A stretch of 32,445 nt of DNA from positions 1-32,445 of the forward strand of contig DGHD01000050.1 in the NCBI GenBank assembly GCA_002392505.1. Reading direction: 5' to 3'. The translations under genes and the position numbers were made by a program. This stretch comes from Christensenella sp. UBA3857. GTDB taxonomy: Bacteria; Bacillota; Clostridia; Christensenellales; CAG-138. The notes under the pieces were generated by a model. It was given only the letters and a program-made list of their open reading frames with translations. It ran no database searches and was not told the DNA's origin. Numbering within the stretch: position 1 is the first letter of the stretch; every line of letters starts with the position of its first letter. Of this stretch, positions 15,161 to 24,330 are shown one piece after another.

Positions 15161-16926
15161 TCTTCATCGCCTCCCCCGTCGGGATCGTCGGTCAAGCCGC
15201 TTATAACGGTTTTAACAATCCTGTCGATAGCGTTCATAAGACGGCGCTTCGATACCCCGTAGCGCTCCTCGATGTCGGTGCAGACCTCCGCGCCGCACTG
15301 ATCGCAGGCAAGTATTTCGAGCGCGGCGGACAGCGCGACGGACTGGTCCTCGCTTATCCTGGAGAAGCTGCCTTTCAGATTGGCAAGGAATCGCTCGATA
15401 ATATTTGCGCCGGTGGATATCACCTCGCCGGAATAGTACGGCGTCGCCTTTTTGCTGAACCGCGGGAATATGCCGGCGTAAGTATGCGGTATCTTCACGT
15501 TTGAAAGGTCGATGATATTGACCCTTCCCTCAAGAAGCGAGCCGTCCATTATAGCGAAGAAGGGCTCCGCCGCGCCCATGCGTTTGAGCGTGCCCATCGC
15601 CTCGTTCACGATAGCGCGGTTCGTTTCGATATCGGACATTATCTCGCGTATGAGCCTTACGGAATGATCGTCATTAACCATCCTGAGCAGGCTCAGCATG
15701 GCGTAGGAAACGTTGAACTCATTCAGCGTGAACGCCCATCTGACCGTTTCGCGGAACGATGCGTCGTTCTTCCAGTTCTCGATAAGCTCCTCCGCGGACG
15801 TGTCCCTGCTCGCAAGGAGCGATTTCGCCCTGACGATTATGCTCTCGACGGGGAGCTGGTAATGGATTATCGCCTTTTCGGCGATACGCGCCGCAGATGG
15901 ATCGGTTTCCGCTTTTATGCACGCCGTGCGGTAGTATTTGGCAATATAATCGTTCTTGTCTATACGCAGGAGCTTGCCGTAAACCTTCGCGGCGTTCGGA
16001 AAATCCTTCGACCTCATATAGGAGACCGCGAGCCTGTGATTTGCGAGTGAGTCGTACGGCATGAGCTTCACAAGCCGCTTTGCGATCCTTGCCGCCGCCT
16101 CGAAGCTGCCAGCCTCGATCAGCGCGCCGTTCACGCGAAGTAGCACGTCCGGCTGCTCCGAATCGCATTTCTCGAGCTTTTTGGCGACCTGTGTCATCTC
16201 GATCTCGTTGTTCATGCCCTTGGCGTACATGAGCTTGAGGCTCAGCGCCGTCCAGTTGTTCCCGTCCGACTCGATAAGCTTTTCGAGATACCCGGCGCCT
16301 TCCTCCTCCCTGTGACAGCAGAGGCACGAAAGCGCGAGCTGATAGATAATATTGGTGTCGCCCGGTTTGTCATTGTAAAGCTGAGCGAATAGATTTGAAG
16401 CTTCCTCGTAATCGCCGCGATTGAACGCCTCGTGCGCCCTGCGGATATCGGAATTGCGCTTTATGACGGCGGCGTCCAAAAGCGCGGGCTCGTCCGTATC
16501 GAGGGATTCGATATAGTCGATCGCGTCGAGCATCGCATCGGTGCGCTCCGAGACCTCGTCCGTGAGCTCGAAGAAGCGGTCGAAGCACGCCTTCGCGCCT
16601 TCCAGCTCCGAGAGCCCCATGAGGTTGAAGCCCACCATGCAGTAGGCGTCCTTCTTGAACTCCTCGTCAAGATGCATATAGGGGATGAGCATACGGTTCG
16701 AATCGTTGAACCGCGCCATATCGGTCAGCACCTCTGCCGCCGAAAGCCTCGTATCGAAATCGAAGGGATCCTTTTCAAGCGCCTCGTTATACATCGAGAT
16801 CGCGCTTATAAGGTCGTTTTGGGCGCGCTTCATATCCCCGCGCTTTACGTAGAAAGCCGGGTCCTGCGAAAAATGCAGTATCCTGCCGTTCGCATCGTCC
16901 TTGTTTTTGTTGACCTTATCGCTCAT
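15157..16926 (-). CDS. Tetratricopeptide-repeat protein of unknown role
   Basis: A 589-residue soluble protein built of helical TPR-like pairs. Clear units are around residues 25-60 (RGDMKRAQNDLISAISMYNEALEKDPFDFDTRL), about 165-200 (AHEAFNRGDYEEASNLFAQL) and about 300-335 (AVSYMRSKDFPNAAKVYGKL). The C-terminal 180 residues lack obvious TPRs and contain CDQCGAEVCTDIEERYGVSKRRL, a cysteine pair followed by a helix. No signal peptide or membrane segment. It overlaps hslO by 11 bases upstream and the RNA methyltransferase by four bases downstream, so all three are coupled. TPR modules bind other proteins; the partner is unknown. Confidence 0.82.
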   Translation of the reverse strand: MSDKVNKNKDDANGRILHFSQDPAFYVKRGDMKRAQNDLISAISMYNEALEKDPFDFDTRLSAAEVLTDMARFNDSNRMLIPYMHLDEEFKKDAYCMVGFNLMGLSELEGAKACFDRFFELTDEVSERTDAMLDAIDYIESLDTDEPALLDAAVIKRNSDIRRAHEAFNRGDYEEASNLFAQLYNDKPGDTNIIYQLALSCLCCHREEEGAGYLEKLIESDGNNWTALSLKLMYAKGMNNEIEMTQVAKKLEKCDSEQPDVLLRVNGALIEAGSFEAAARIAKRLVKLMPYDSLANHRLAVSYMRSKDFPNAAKVYGKLLRIDKNDYIAKYYRTACIKAETDPSAARIAEKAIIHYQLPVESIIVRAKSLLASRDTSAEELIENWKNDASFRETVRWAFTLNEFNVSYAMLSLLRMVNDDHSVRLIREIMSDIETNRAIVNEAMGTLKRMGAAEPFFAIMDGSLLEGRVNIIDLSNVKIPHTYAGIFPRFSKKATPYYSGEVISTGANIIERFLANLKGSFSRISEDQSVALSAALEILACDQCGAEVCTDIEERYGVSKRRLMNAIDRIVKTVISGLTDDPDGGGDEE

Positions 16927-17827
16927 CCTTTGAACCGGAGCCCTTTGCTTCCTTCAGAAGCGCGTTGAGCTCCTCTCCCGTAAAATCGTATTTTGAACCG
17001 CAGAACCTGCAAACGAGCTCCGCTTTTCCGTCCTTTTCGATCATGTCCTCGAGCTCCTCCCTGCCGAGCGATATCAGCGCGGATTCGATCTTTTCCCTTG
17101 AACAGTCGCATTTGAAGACGGGCTCTGCGGTCTCGGTGATCTCAAGATCGAGCTCTCCGAGGAGCTTTTCAAGCGCCTCTTCAAGCGTCATGCCGTCCTC
17201 GAGCATCCGAGTCAGCTTTGTGATCTCCCCCGCCTTATTCTCGAGCGCGGCAAGATCGGAGTCCGGACAGAAGGGCAGCGGCTGAAGCATGAGCCCCGAC
17301 GCCGCGCGCACCTCGCCCGTCGCGGGATCGACCCTTACGCCGAGGTAAACGAGCGACGGCTGCTGCTCGCTCACAACGAAATAATTGGCAAAATCATTGG
17401 CGATCTCGCCGTCGGTAATGGCGCATCTGCCGACGTAGGGCTCCTTTAACGAAAGATCGCGTATGACGCGCATCTCGCCGTTTTTTCCGACGACGCCCGA
17501 TACGTCGAGCTTGCCGTTTTCGTTGAGGGGCAGCTCCGCCGAGGGACGGTCGGTATAGCCCTTTACGACGCCGCCCGAGTGTCCCACCGCGACGAACCTG
17601 CCCGCGGCGCCGTCACCGTCGAATATGACGGTGAGATTATCCATTTCGGACTTGAGCTGCACGCTCATCATGGCGGTCTGCATCAGGAGCCTCCCGAGCG
17701 CGGCGGTGCATACGTGCGAAAGCGAGTGCGCCTTTCTTGCGTCCTCGACGAGTTTCTTTCCGCTTATCGCGGTCATATTGACGCTTCCCCAAAGGAGAAG
17801 ACCCCTTATAACGATATCATTGTTCAT
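16916..17827 (-). CDS. hslO: Redox-regulated chaperone Hsp33
   Basis: Holdase chaperone switched on when its zinc-bound cysteines are oxidised. The 303 residues have the N-terminal Hsp33 core (VIRGLLLWGSVNMTAISG, the GHSGGVVKGYTDRP loop) and the C-terminal zinc switch C-x-C and C-x2-C: Cys240, Cys242, Cys273, Cys276. All four redox cysteines are present, so it should be active. AAGGTG precedes the ATG, which overlaps the stop of the upstream methyltransferase by one base. Confidence 0.96.
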   Translation of the reverse strand: MNNDIVIRGLLLWGSVNMTAISGKKLVEDARKAHSLSHVCTAALGRLLMQTAMMSVQLKSEMDNLTVIFDGDGAAGRFVAVGHSGGVVKGYTDRPSAELPLNENGKLDVSGVVGKNGEMRVIRDLSLKEPYVGRCAITDGEIANDFANYFVVSEQQPSLVYLGVRVDPATGEVRAASGLMLQPLPFCPDSDLAALENKAGEITKLTRMLEDGMTLEEALEKLLGELDLEITETAEPVFKCDCSREKIESALISLGREELEDMIEKDGKAELVCRFCGSKYDFTGEELNALLKEAKGSGSKDER

Positions 17828-18567
17828 TATTCACACCTTTTTCTTGCAAAAAACTGGATCCTTTCGGCGTCGTCCGACGGCGGGCAGACGGACATGAATC
17901 CGTATGCGGCGGGATCGAATCCCGCTTCGTCGAGCCAGCCCGTCAGTTCCCTTACGGAATGCGCGCGCTGGATATGCACCTCGTCGAAACGCTCGTAAAG
18001 CCCGCCGTTCTTTTTGAAGAAGGATAGCTCCATGCGGACGAGCTTCGCCGCTTCGTCATAATAATTCTGCCACATATAGGGCGTATCGGGCGAGCTGTCG
18101 ACGAACGCGTTGTTCCCGAGCACCTTCTCGAGCTTATACCGCGACGATACGTCGAAAAGCAGCAGCCCGCCGGGCTTCAGCACCGAATGCGCGGCTTTGA
18201 AAAAGCGCTTCGCGTCCTCGCGCGAGGCAAGGTAATTCACTCCGTCGCAGCAGGCGACGACGCAGTCCGCCTTTTTATGGGAAGCAAGCTCACGCATGTC
18301 CATCCTGATAAAGCGGAGCTTTGAAAGCGAAAGACCCGCCTTGCGCTGTTTCTCCGAAGCCGCAAGGAGCATCTCCTCCGAAACGTCGCTCGCCGTAACG
18401 TCAAAGCCCATTTTGGCAAGCCTAAGGCTCACTTCCCCGGTGCCGCAGGCGCATTCAAGCACAGTTGCTCCCGCCGGCATGAAGGAGGCGACGTATCCCG
18501 CCCAGGCGTCGTAATCGACGTCAGCCATGAGCTTGTCATATAAAACTGCTAATTTTCCGTACTGCAT
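17827..18567 (-). CDS. YqeM-like class I SAM methyltransferase
   Basis: A 246-residue SAM-dependent methyltransferase. The N-terminus MQYGKLAVLYDKLMADVDYDAW is the family's usual beginning, which fixes the start at 18567. Motif I is VLECACGTGEVSLRLAK, followed by DVTASDVSEEML (acidic SAM-ribose ligand), MDMREL, and LKPGGLLLFDVSS as motif III region. The substrate is unknown. In Bacillus the yqeM gene follows nadD-yqeK-rsfS; here the homologue sits in a separate operon with hslO, a TPR protein and an RNA methyltransferase. There is no Shine-Dalgarno site and TATAAT ends seven bases before the ATG, so translation is probably leaderless. Confidence 0.88.
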   Translation of the reverse strand: MQYGKLAVLYDKLMADVDYDAWAGYVASFMPAGATVLECACGTGEVSLRLAKMGFDVTASDVSEEMLLAASEKQRKAGLSLSKLRFIRMDMRELASHKKADCVVACCDGVNYLASREDAKRFFKAAHSVLKPGGLLLFDVSSRYKLEKVLGNNAFVDSSPDTPYMWQNYYDEAAKLVRMELSFFKKNGGLYERFDEVHIQRAHSVRELTGWLDEAGFDPAAYGFMSVCPPSDDAERIQFFARKRCE

Positions 18568-18574
18568 AAAAGAA

Positions 18575-18603
18575 ATTATAGTACATTAAAGCGGCTTTGA
18601 CAA
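18575..18603 (-). promoter_or_regulatory. Promoter of the yqeM-like/hslO operon, leaderless
   Basis: On the minus strand TTGTCA (18603-18598), exactly 17 bases and TATAAT (18580-18575). The seven bases TTCTTTT separate it from the ATG at 18567, so the expected transcription start is the A of the start codon or the base before it. Confidence 0.85.
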
Positions 18604-18658
18604 CCCCGATACGATCCGAAGCCGCACAAAGCCGCAGTATTCGTCAATGATCGTCAAG

Positions 18659-20497
18659 TCATCTCTTATAGATCTTATACTTGCTCCTGCGTTTCGAGTT
18701 GTGCTTTTTGTTCCTTATCCACGCGGGGATGCGTATAACGATCACGAGGGCGATAACGAGTATTCCGATGAGTATCCAGAAAAGAAGTCCGCTGCCGCCG
18801 CTCCTGTGAAGATAGAGCCCGTTCGAGATCAACTGATATCCGCTGCCGTTCTGGTTGAAGGTCCAGATCATATCGTCCGTAACGTCGGATTTTATCACGC
18901 TGTTTTTATCGATAATGACGTCCGCAGCGGCAAGGCTCCTGCTCTTTTTGACGGCACGGAGCGCCTTTCCTTCGGATACCACTACGTAAGAACAGCCCGC
19001 CTCGGGGTTCTCGGCATAAACAAAGGACCTGTTTCCGTTCTCATCCTCGGTGAGCTTGAAAAGCGAGATCTCATGCGGGGTCTCCTTGAGCTTTGTGGAA
19101 CGGAATACCTCGCCGTCAAAGAACAGATAATGGAGCGTCAGCCCGTCCTGCATGGTGAACAGGGTGTTCTGGTAAAAGACCCAAACGGTGTACTCCGCAT
19201 CGCCGCCGTTTTTGGAAACGGACAGGTTGCTGATGCCGCGGCTCTGCGAGCCCTTACCGCCCACTATGGAGCTTTCCCCGCCTTTATTCTCGCTGCTGTT
19301 TCCGGGTGCGGACATAGCTCCTTCGGCGATCAGATCGCCTGTAAAATACGGCTCGCCGTTAAGCTCGAGCGTAACCGTGCCGAGCTTGTCTCCCTCCGCT
19401 ATCGGCGCGGTGACGGCGTCCATATCGAGCACGGGCTCCGCCCAGACGAAGCTTTCGGCGGAGATCTTCGATATATCGTCTACGTTTCCGGAAACCCTTA
19501 CGGACGAAATATCCACCGTGGCGGTGATGCGCCCGTTATTGGGATCGTTGGGATCGAAGCCGACCGTCTGCACGTTGAACGCGTTCGTCACACCGTAATG
19601 AGCAAGATCGTAATCAACGTACTGCGAGAAACCGTATTCGAACAGTTTCTTGGCGTTATGGAAGCGGTAATACGTCGTCGTCCCGCCCATGTTGTTATCG
19701 CCGAGGAGAACGGCTATAAGCGTGACTCCGTCCTTCTGGGCAGCTTCGACCAGACAGTAGCCGGCGAAATTGGTCTCGCCCGTTTTACCGCCGATGGCGT
19801 ACTGATAGATATTATCCTCCCAATCGACGCCCTGCTTGGTGTAGAGGAGCTTGTTGGAGGTCTGTATCGTCTTGGTGAGCTTGCCGTTGGCTTCAACGAC
19901 GGTGTATTCCTTGGTAGCTATTATCTCGCGGAAGATATCGTTCTTCAAGCCGTACTGCATGAGGAGCGCCATATCGTAGGCGGTGGTGTAATGCTGTTCG
20001 TCGTGAAGACCGTGCGGGTTTGTGTAATGCGTGCCGGTCATGCCGATCTCGGCAGCCTTATCGTTCATCAGCTCGACAAAGCGCTCTATGGAGCCCGCGG
20101 TTGCGACGGCAAGACATGCGCCGCAGTCGTTTCCGGAGCAGAGCATCAAGCCGTAGAGCATATCCTTGATCGAAACGACGTAGCCTTTCTTGAGCCCCAG
20201 GAGCGAGCTTTGGGAACCGAAGCCATTTTGGGATTCCCATCCGCACTGATACATGGCGTTCACGTCCGAGCAGTTCTCGAGCGCGACGAGGCAGGTCATT
20301 ATCTTTGTGGTGCTTGCGGGGAACGCCTTGCTGTAAGCGTCCTTCTCGTAGAGGATGGTGCCGGTCTCCTCCTCCATAAGCATCAGATGCGGCGTGGTTA
20401 TTCCCTGGAGCTGATCGATCGAAGCGCCGGCGGAAGCCGGAACGAGCGACACGAGCAGCATTGCTATTATAATGAATATATATGTTAACCTTTTCAC
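18659..20497 (-). CDS. Membrane-anchored serine D-alanyl-D-alanine carboxypeptidase
   Basis: Penicillin-binding peptidase S11 that trims the terminal D-Ala from peptidoglycan stem peptides outside the membrane. A signal peptide (residues 1-24, cleavage near ASAGA) precedes the catalytic domain with all three active-site motifs: S62-T-T-K65, S121-G-N123 and K238-T-G240. After the S11 C-terminal beta domain there is an extra region of over 100 residues of unclear role, then one membrane helix (LFWILIGILVIALVIVI) and a strongly basic tail. At 612 residues it is considerably longer than DacA/DacF. The start codon is GTG at 20497 with GGGGG as ribosome site. Whether it acts in growth or in spore cortex formation cannot be told. 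Confidence 0.93.
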   Translation of the reverse strand: MKRLTYIFIIIAMLLVSLVPASAGASIDQLQGITTPHLMLMEEETGTILYEKDAYSKAFPASTTKIMTCLVALENCSDVNAMYQCGWESQNGFGSQSSLLGLKKGYVVSIKDMLYGLMLCSGNDCGACLAVATAGSIERFVELMNDKAAEIGMTGTHYTNPHGLHDEQHYTTAYDMALLMQYGLKNDIFREIIATKEYTVVEANGKLTKTIQTSNKLLYTKQGVDWEDNIYQYAIGGKTGETNFAGYCLVEAAQKDGVTLIAVLLGDNNMGGTTTYYRFHNAKKLFEYGFSQYVDYDLAHYGVTNAFNVQTVGFDPNDPNNGRITATVDISSVRVSGNVDDISKISAESFVWAEPVLDMDAVTAPIAEGDKLGTVTLELNGEPYFTGDLIAEGAMSAPGNSSENKGGESSIVGGKGSQSRGISNLSVSKNGGDAEYTVWVFYQNTLFTMQDGLTLHYLFFDGEVFRSTKLKETPHEISLFKLTEDENGNRSFVYAENPEAGCSYVVVSEGKALRAVKKSRSLAAADVIIDKNSVIKSDVTDDMIWTFNQNGSGYQLISNGLYLHRSGGSGLLFWILIGILVIALVIVIRIPAWIRNKKHNSKRRSKYKIYKR

Positions 20498-20526
20498 AGA
20501 TTGCCCCCGATAGAATTAATCATAAT

Positions 20527-20555
20527 ATTTTATCACGATTCTTGTCTGATGTACA
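20527..20555 (-). promoter_or_regulatory. Possible promoter of the carboxypeptidase gene
   Basis: On the minus strand TGTACA (20555-20550), 17 bases and TAAAAT (20532-20527). The -35 matches consensus at four of six positions. It predicts a leader of about 23 bases containing GGGGG before the GTG. Confidence 0.5.
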
Positions 20556-20609
20556 CCCCCTGTTTTTCAAAAAGAGATAATAATATGTATTTATTTTCCC
20601 ATCGAGATT

Positions 20610-20618
20610 TGTTATAAT
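20610..20618 (+). promoter_or_regulatory. Extended -10 promoter of HMA protein-mnmA-deoC
   Basis: TGT-TATAAT is a perfect -10 hexamer (20613-20618) with the extended TGn element. The -35 region (TTTATT, 20590-20595, 17-base spacer) is weak, as is common with extended -10 promoters. The leader contains AAAAGGAG before the ATG at 20650. Confidence 0.75.
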
Positions 20619-20649
20619 AAGAAAAGCAAATGAAAAGGAGAACCGTAAT

Positions 20650-21944
<1,295 letters not shown>

Positions 21945-21970
21945 CGGACAATACGATCAGGAGGATCACC

Positions 21971-22630
21971 ATGAACAATATCGAGAAATACATCGACCAC
22001 ACCCTGCTCAAGCCCGACGCGACGCGCTCCGCGATAAAGCAGATCTGCGCGGAAGCCAGGGAGCACGGATTTATGAGCGTCTGCGTGAATTCCTGCCATG
22101 CCAAGCTCGTCTCGGAGGAGCTCAAGGGCTCCGGCGTTAAGACCTGCTGCGTGGTCGGGTTCCCTCTCGGCGCGATGGCGACCGAGGCGAAGGTGTTCGA
22201 GACCGCCTACTGCGTCGAAAACGGCGCCGACGAAGTCGATATGGTCATCAATATCGGCGCCGCCAAGGAGGGCGATTGGGACTTCGTTGAAAACGATATC
22301 CGCGCCGTCGCCGTGATAGCTCACGAAGGCATCAAGGACAAGAAGGCGCTGCTCAAGGTCATTATCGAGACCTGCCTTCTTACCGATGAAGAGAAGGTCA
22401 AGGCTTGTGAAGCCGCTATGCGCGCGGGCGCGGATTACGTAAAGACCTCCACCGGCTTCTCGACGGGCGGCGCCGTGCCCGAGGACGTCCGTCTCATGCG
22501 CTCCGTCGTTGGCGATAAGCTCGGCGTGAAGGCATCCGGCGGAATACGCACACCCGAGGACGCCGAAAAGATGATCGAAGCAGGCGCATCGAGGCTCGGC
22601 ACGTCGAACGGCGTCAAGCTGCTCGGCTGA
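21971..22630 (+). CDS. deoC: Deoxyribose-phosphate aldolase
   Basis: Splits 2-deoxyribose 5-phosphate into acetaldehyde and glyceraldehyde 3-phosphate in deoxynucleoside salvage. The 219-residue class I aldolase shows [10 protein letters not shown] near the N-terminus, [14 protein letters not shown], the Schiff-base lysine in [13 protein letters not shown], and [14 protein letters not shown]. The frame is open further upstream, but the ATG at 21971 has AGGAGG just before it and matches the family N-terminus. No other deo genes are nearby. Confidence 0.96.
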   Translation: MNNIEKYIDHTLLKPDATRSAIKQICAEAREHGFMSVCVNSCHAKLVSEELKGSGVKTCCVVGFPLGAMATEAKVFETAYCVENGADEVDMVINIGAAKEGDWDFVENDIRAVAVIAHEGIKDKKALLKVIIETCLLTDEEKVKACEAAMRAGADYVKTSTGFSTGGAVPEDVRLMRSVVGDKLGVKASGGIRTPEDAEKMIEAGASRLGTSNGVKLLG

Positions 22631-22656
22631 AAAAATATATTGCATCGCCGCGGAAC

Positions 22657-22684
22657 TTTACCGTGCGTCCGCGCGTTATATATG
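22657..22684 (+). promoter_or_regulatory. Possible promoter of the lipoprotein gene
   Basis: TTTACC (22657-22662), a 16-base spacer and TATATG (22679-22684) form a moderate match in the 103-base gap after deoC. It would place the hairpin at 22694-22714 close to the 5' end of the transcript. Confidence 0.35.
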
Positions 22685-22693
22685 TGAAATAAC

Positions 22694-22714
22694 GGAGCGC
22701 ATACCCTGCGCTCC
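22694..22714 (+). other. Hairpin in the leader of the lipoprotein gene
   Basis: GGAGCGCA, a 5-base loop and TGCGCTCC form a perfect 8-bp stem, followed by TAAAAATC and, ten bases on, the GGAGG ribosome site. The missing U-tract argues against a deoC terminator. A leader stabiliser or translational control element is possible. Confidence 0.5.
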
Positions 22715-22733
22715 TAAAAATCGGAGGAAAAAA

Positions 22734-23684
22734 ATGAAGCGTATTTTCAGTATCATTCTGGCATTAGTGCTTGTACTTTCTTTGGTCGGCTGCGTAAAGC
22801 CCGGCGTCGATCCGACTTCGGATCCCACCGAAACTCCCGCCGATAACACCACCGAGGAGCCCACGGAGGAGCCTACCGAGGAACCTACCGAGGAACCCAC
22901 CGAGGAGCCCACGCCCGAACCCGTCGTCGGCATTCCCGATTTCTGCGTCGAGCTCGACACGAAATCGTCCAACAAGTATGACATCGACTTTGACGGCGTG
23001 GACGATCAGATCGATTTCGTCTGGGCAGCGGCGAACGAATACGGCGATAAGAATTACGAGATCACGGTAAAGACCGCCGCCGGCGCGAAGCACATTCTCG
23101 AGCCGGGTCTTTGCTACGATCTTTACGCGTGGCTCGTCGACTGCGATCCCACCGACGGCCGTATGGAGCTCCTGATCTCCTACGTGTTCGACAGTGACGA
23201 TTGGTGCACCTTCGCGCTGCGCCTCAACGACGAGAAGACCGGCTTCAGAAGCTTCACCAACAACTACGAGATCGATTCCGAGATCGTCTCCAGGTTCACG
23301 AGCGAGGGCGGCTTCCCCGTTATCGGCAGTACGGATATCCTCGGAACGAGCAGCATTTCCGGGTTTATGACGGTCACCGCGGACGGTTTCGTCGATCTTT
23401 CCGACGAGTATCTCTATCTCGGCGACAGCGAGCTCAAGCTGAAGAAGGAATTCACGCTCAATCTCGTTAACGATGACGGCTCCGTCGGCGAAGAGATCAC
23501 GCTTAAAAAGGGCGATAAGATCTCGCCCTATTCCACGGATAATTCCAGCTTCGTTAAGGTGCTGCTCCCCGACGGCAGTCTCGGCATAATCAGCGTCGAG
23601 CTCGTCAACACCGATACCGAATGGGGCATTTACCTGAACGGCGTGCTTCAGGATCTCATCGCGAACATCCCGTACGCAGACTGA
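22734..23684 (+). CDS. Secreted lipoprotein with Glu-Glu-Pro-Thr repeats
   Basis: A 316-residue lipoprotein. Type II signal peptide: MKRIFSIILALVLVLSLVGC with Cys20 as the lipidated residue. It is followed by an Asp/Pro/Thr stalk with five EEPT repeats (residues 41-60) that probably spans the wall, then a folded part. That part contains DIDFDGVDDQIDF, an Asp-rich loop like those that bind calcium in FG-GAP or dockerin-type repeats, and a C-terminal beta-rich segment (LKKGDKISPYSTDNSSFVKV) that may be SH3-like. No enzymatic motif is seen and I cannot name the family. GGAGG precedes the ATG. It is monocistronic with a strong terminator. Confidence 0.85.
   Translation: MKRIFSIILALVLVLSLVGCVKPGVDPTSDPTETPADNTTEEPTEEPTEEPTEEPTEEPTPEPVVGIPDFCVELDTKSSNKYDIDFDGVDDQIDFVWAAANEYGDKNYEITVKTAAGAKHILEPGLCYDLYAWLVDCDPTDGRMELLISYVFDSDDWCTFALRLNDEKTGFRSFTNNYEIDSEIVSRFTSEGGFPVIGSTDILGTSSISGFMTVTADGFVDLSDEYLYLGDSELKLKKEFTLNLVNDDGSVGEEITLKKGDKISPYSTDNSSFVKVLLPDGSLGIISVELVNTDTEWGIYLNGVLQDLIANIPYAD
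22854..22913 (+). repeat. In-frame 12-bp tandem repeat coding EEPT x5
   Basis: Five consecutive 12-base units of the form GAGGAGCCCACC, with mostly synonymous differences (GAG/GAA, CCC/CCT, ACC/ACG), encode Glu-Glu-Pro-Thr in the lipoprotein stalk. Such repeats can change copy number and so stalk length between strains. Confidence 0.85.
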
Positions 23685-23697
23685 TCTCAAACCAATA

Positions 23698-23730
23698 ACT
23701 CCCGGGAGAGGACTCCCGGGAGTATTTTTA
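23698..23730 (+). terminator. Intrinsic terminator of the lipoprotein gene
   Basis: ACTCCCGGGAG (23698-23708), loop AGGA and CTCCCGGGAGT (23713-23723) form an 11-bp perfect stem followed by ATTTTTA. It also lies at the end of the convergent SEC-C gene. Confidence 0.85.
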
Positions 23731-23744
23731 TGCCTTATTCCTTA

Positions 23745-24251
23745 TTACGCAAGCCTGCCGCAGCACTTCTTGTATTTTTTCCCGCTTCCGCAGGGGCATG
23801 GATCGTTCGGTCCGACCTTCTTTTCCGAAACGAAGATCTTGGAGGCCTTCCACTCCTTATAGATCTCCTGGCGTCTTTCCTCGGGAAGCACATCGTTCCA
23901 CTCGGTAAGCTCGTAAAGCCAGGGCGCCTTCGCCTCGTACATATTGAAGAGAAGCTTCTCATAATCGATATCGAGGGTGATCTCGGTATCGTGATCGACG
24001 TCCTCCAGCACGATGGGAGTCTTGAGGCTCGTATTGATGCCGTCGAGGAAGCCGATGAAATGCTTATGATCCCACTCGAATCCGTCGGCAAGAGTGTCGA
24101 ACGTACCGAAATAAACGGTCTCATGGTCCTTCAAAAGCTGCTGATAAAGCTCCTTCTCATGGTCGAAATACTGTTCCCAAAAGAGGTTGTTGTCCTTTTG
24201 GCTGCGCGTCTGATCCTGCGCAAGCGCCATCCATTCCTGATATAGACTCAT
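23745..24251 (-). CDS. SEC-C zinc-motif protein of unknown function
   Basis: A 168-residue soluble protein. The start is the ATG at 24251 ([14 protein letters not shown]) because AAAGGGA precedes it; the frame is open upstream but without a ribosome site. The C-terminus is a SEC-C motif, [17 protein letters not shown], the zinc-binding element found at the end of SecA and on many unrelated proteins. The preceding part is helical and acidic ([38 protein letters not shown]) and resembles a family of small Clostridial SEC-C proteins whose role is not established. It lies downstream of icd on the same strand, separated by a hairpin. Confidence 0.85.
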   Translation of the reverse strand: MSLYQEWMALAQDQTRSQKDNNLFWEQYFDHEKELYQQLLKDHETVYFGTFDTLADGFEWDHKHFIGFLDGINTSLKTPIVLEDVDHDTEITLDIDYEKLLFNMYEAKAPWLYELTEWNDVLPEERRQEIYKEWKASKIFVSEKKVGPNDPCPCGSGKKYKKCCGRLA

Positions 24252-24274
24252 AGTTCGTCCCTTTCTAACATGAA

Positions 24275-24304
24275 TTTTGCCCCACAACGGATCGTGGGGC
24301 AAAA
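24275..24304. other. Perfect 11-bp inverted repeat between icd and the SEC-C gene
   Basis: TTTTGCCCCAC, 8-base loop, GTGGGGCAAAA. The T-run lies on the 5' arm and the A-run on the 3' arm when read on either strand, the reverse of an intrinsic terminator. It lies between icd and the SEC-C ribosome site, so it would sit in the SEC-C leader or the icd 3' end. Confidence 0.6.
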
Positions 24305-24330
24305 CCCTTGGATTTTAACTAATTGTAAGC

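Noticed and set aside
18591..18625. Inverted repeat GCGGCTT/AAGCCGC after the carboxypeptidase gene as a terminator
   Set aside because: The loop is about 21 bases and the following TTTAATG is a poor U-tract; one arm is part of the promoter spacer for the next operon.
18647..20488. A 613-codon open frame on the plus strand
   Set aside because: It lies antisense to the carboxypeptidase gene, which has a signal peptide and all three S11 motifs; the antisense frame has no recognisable features or ribosome site.
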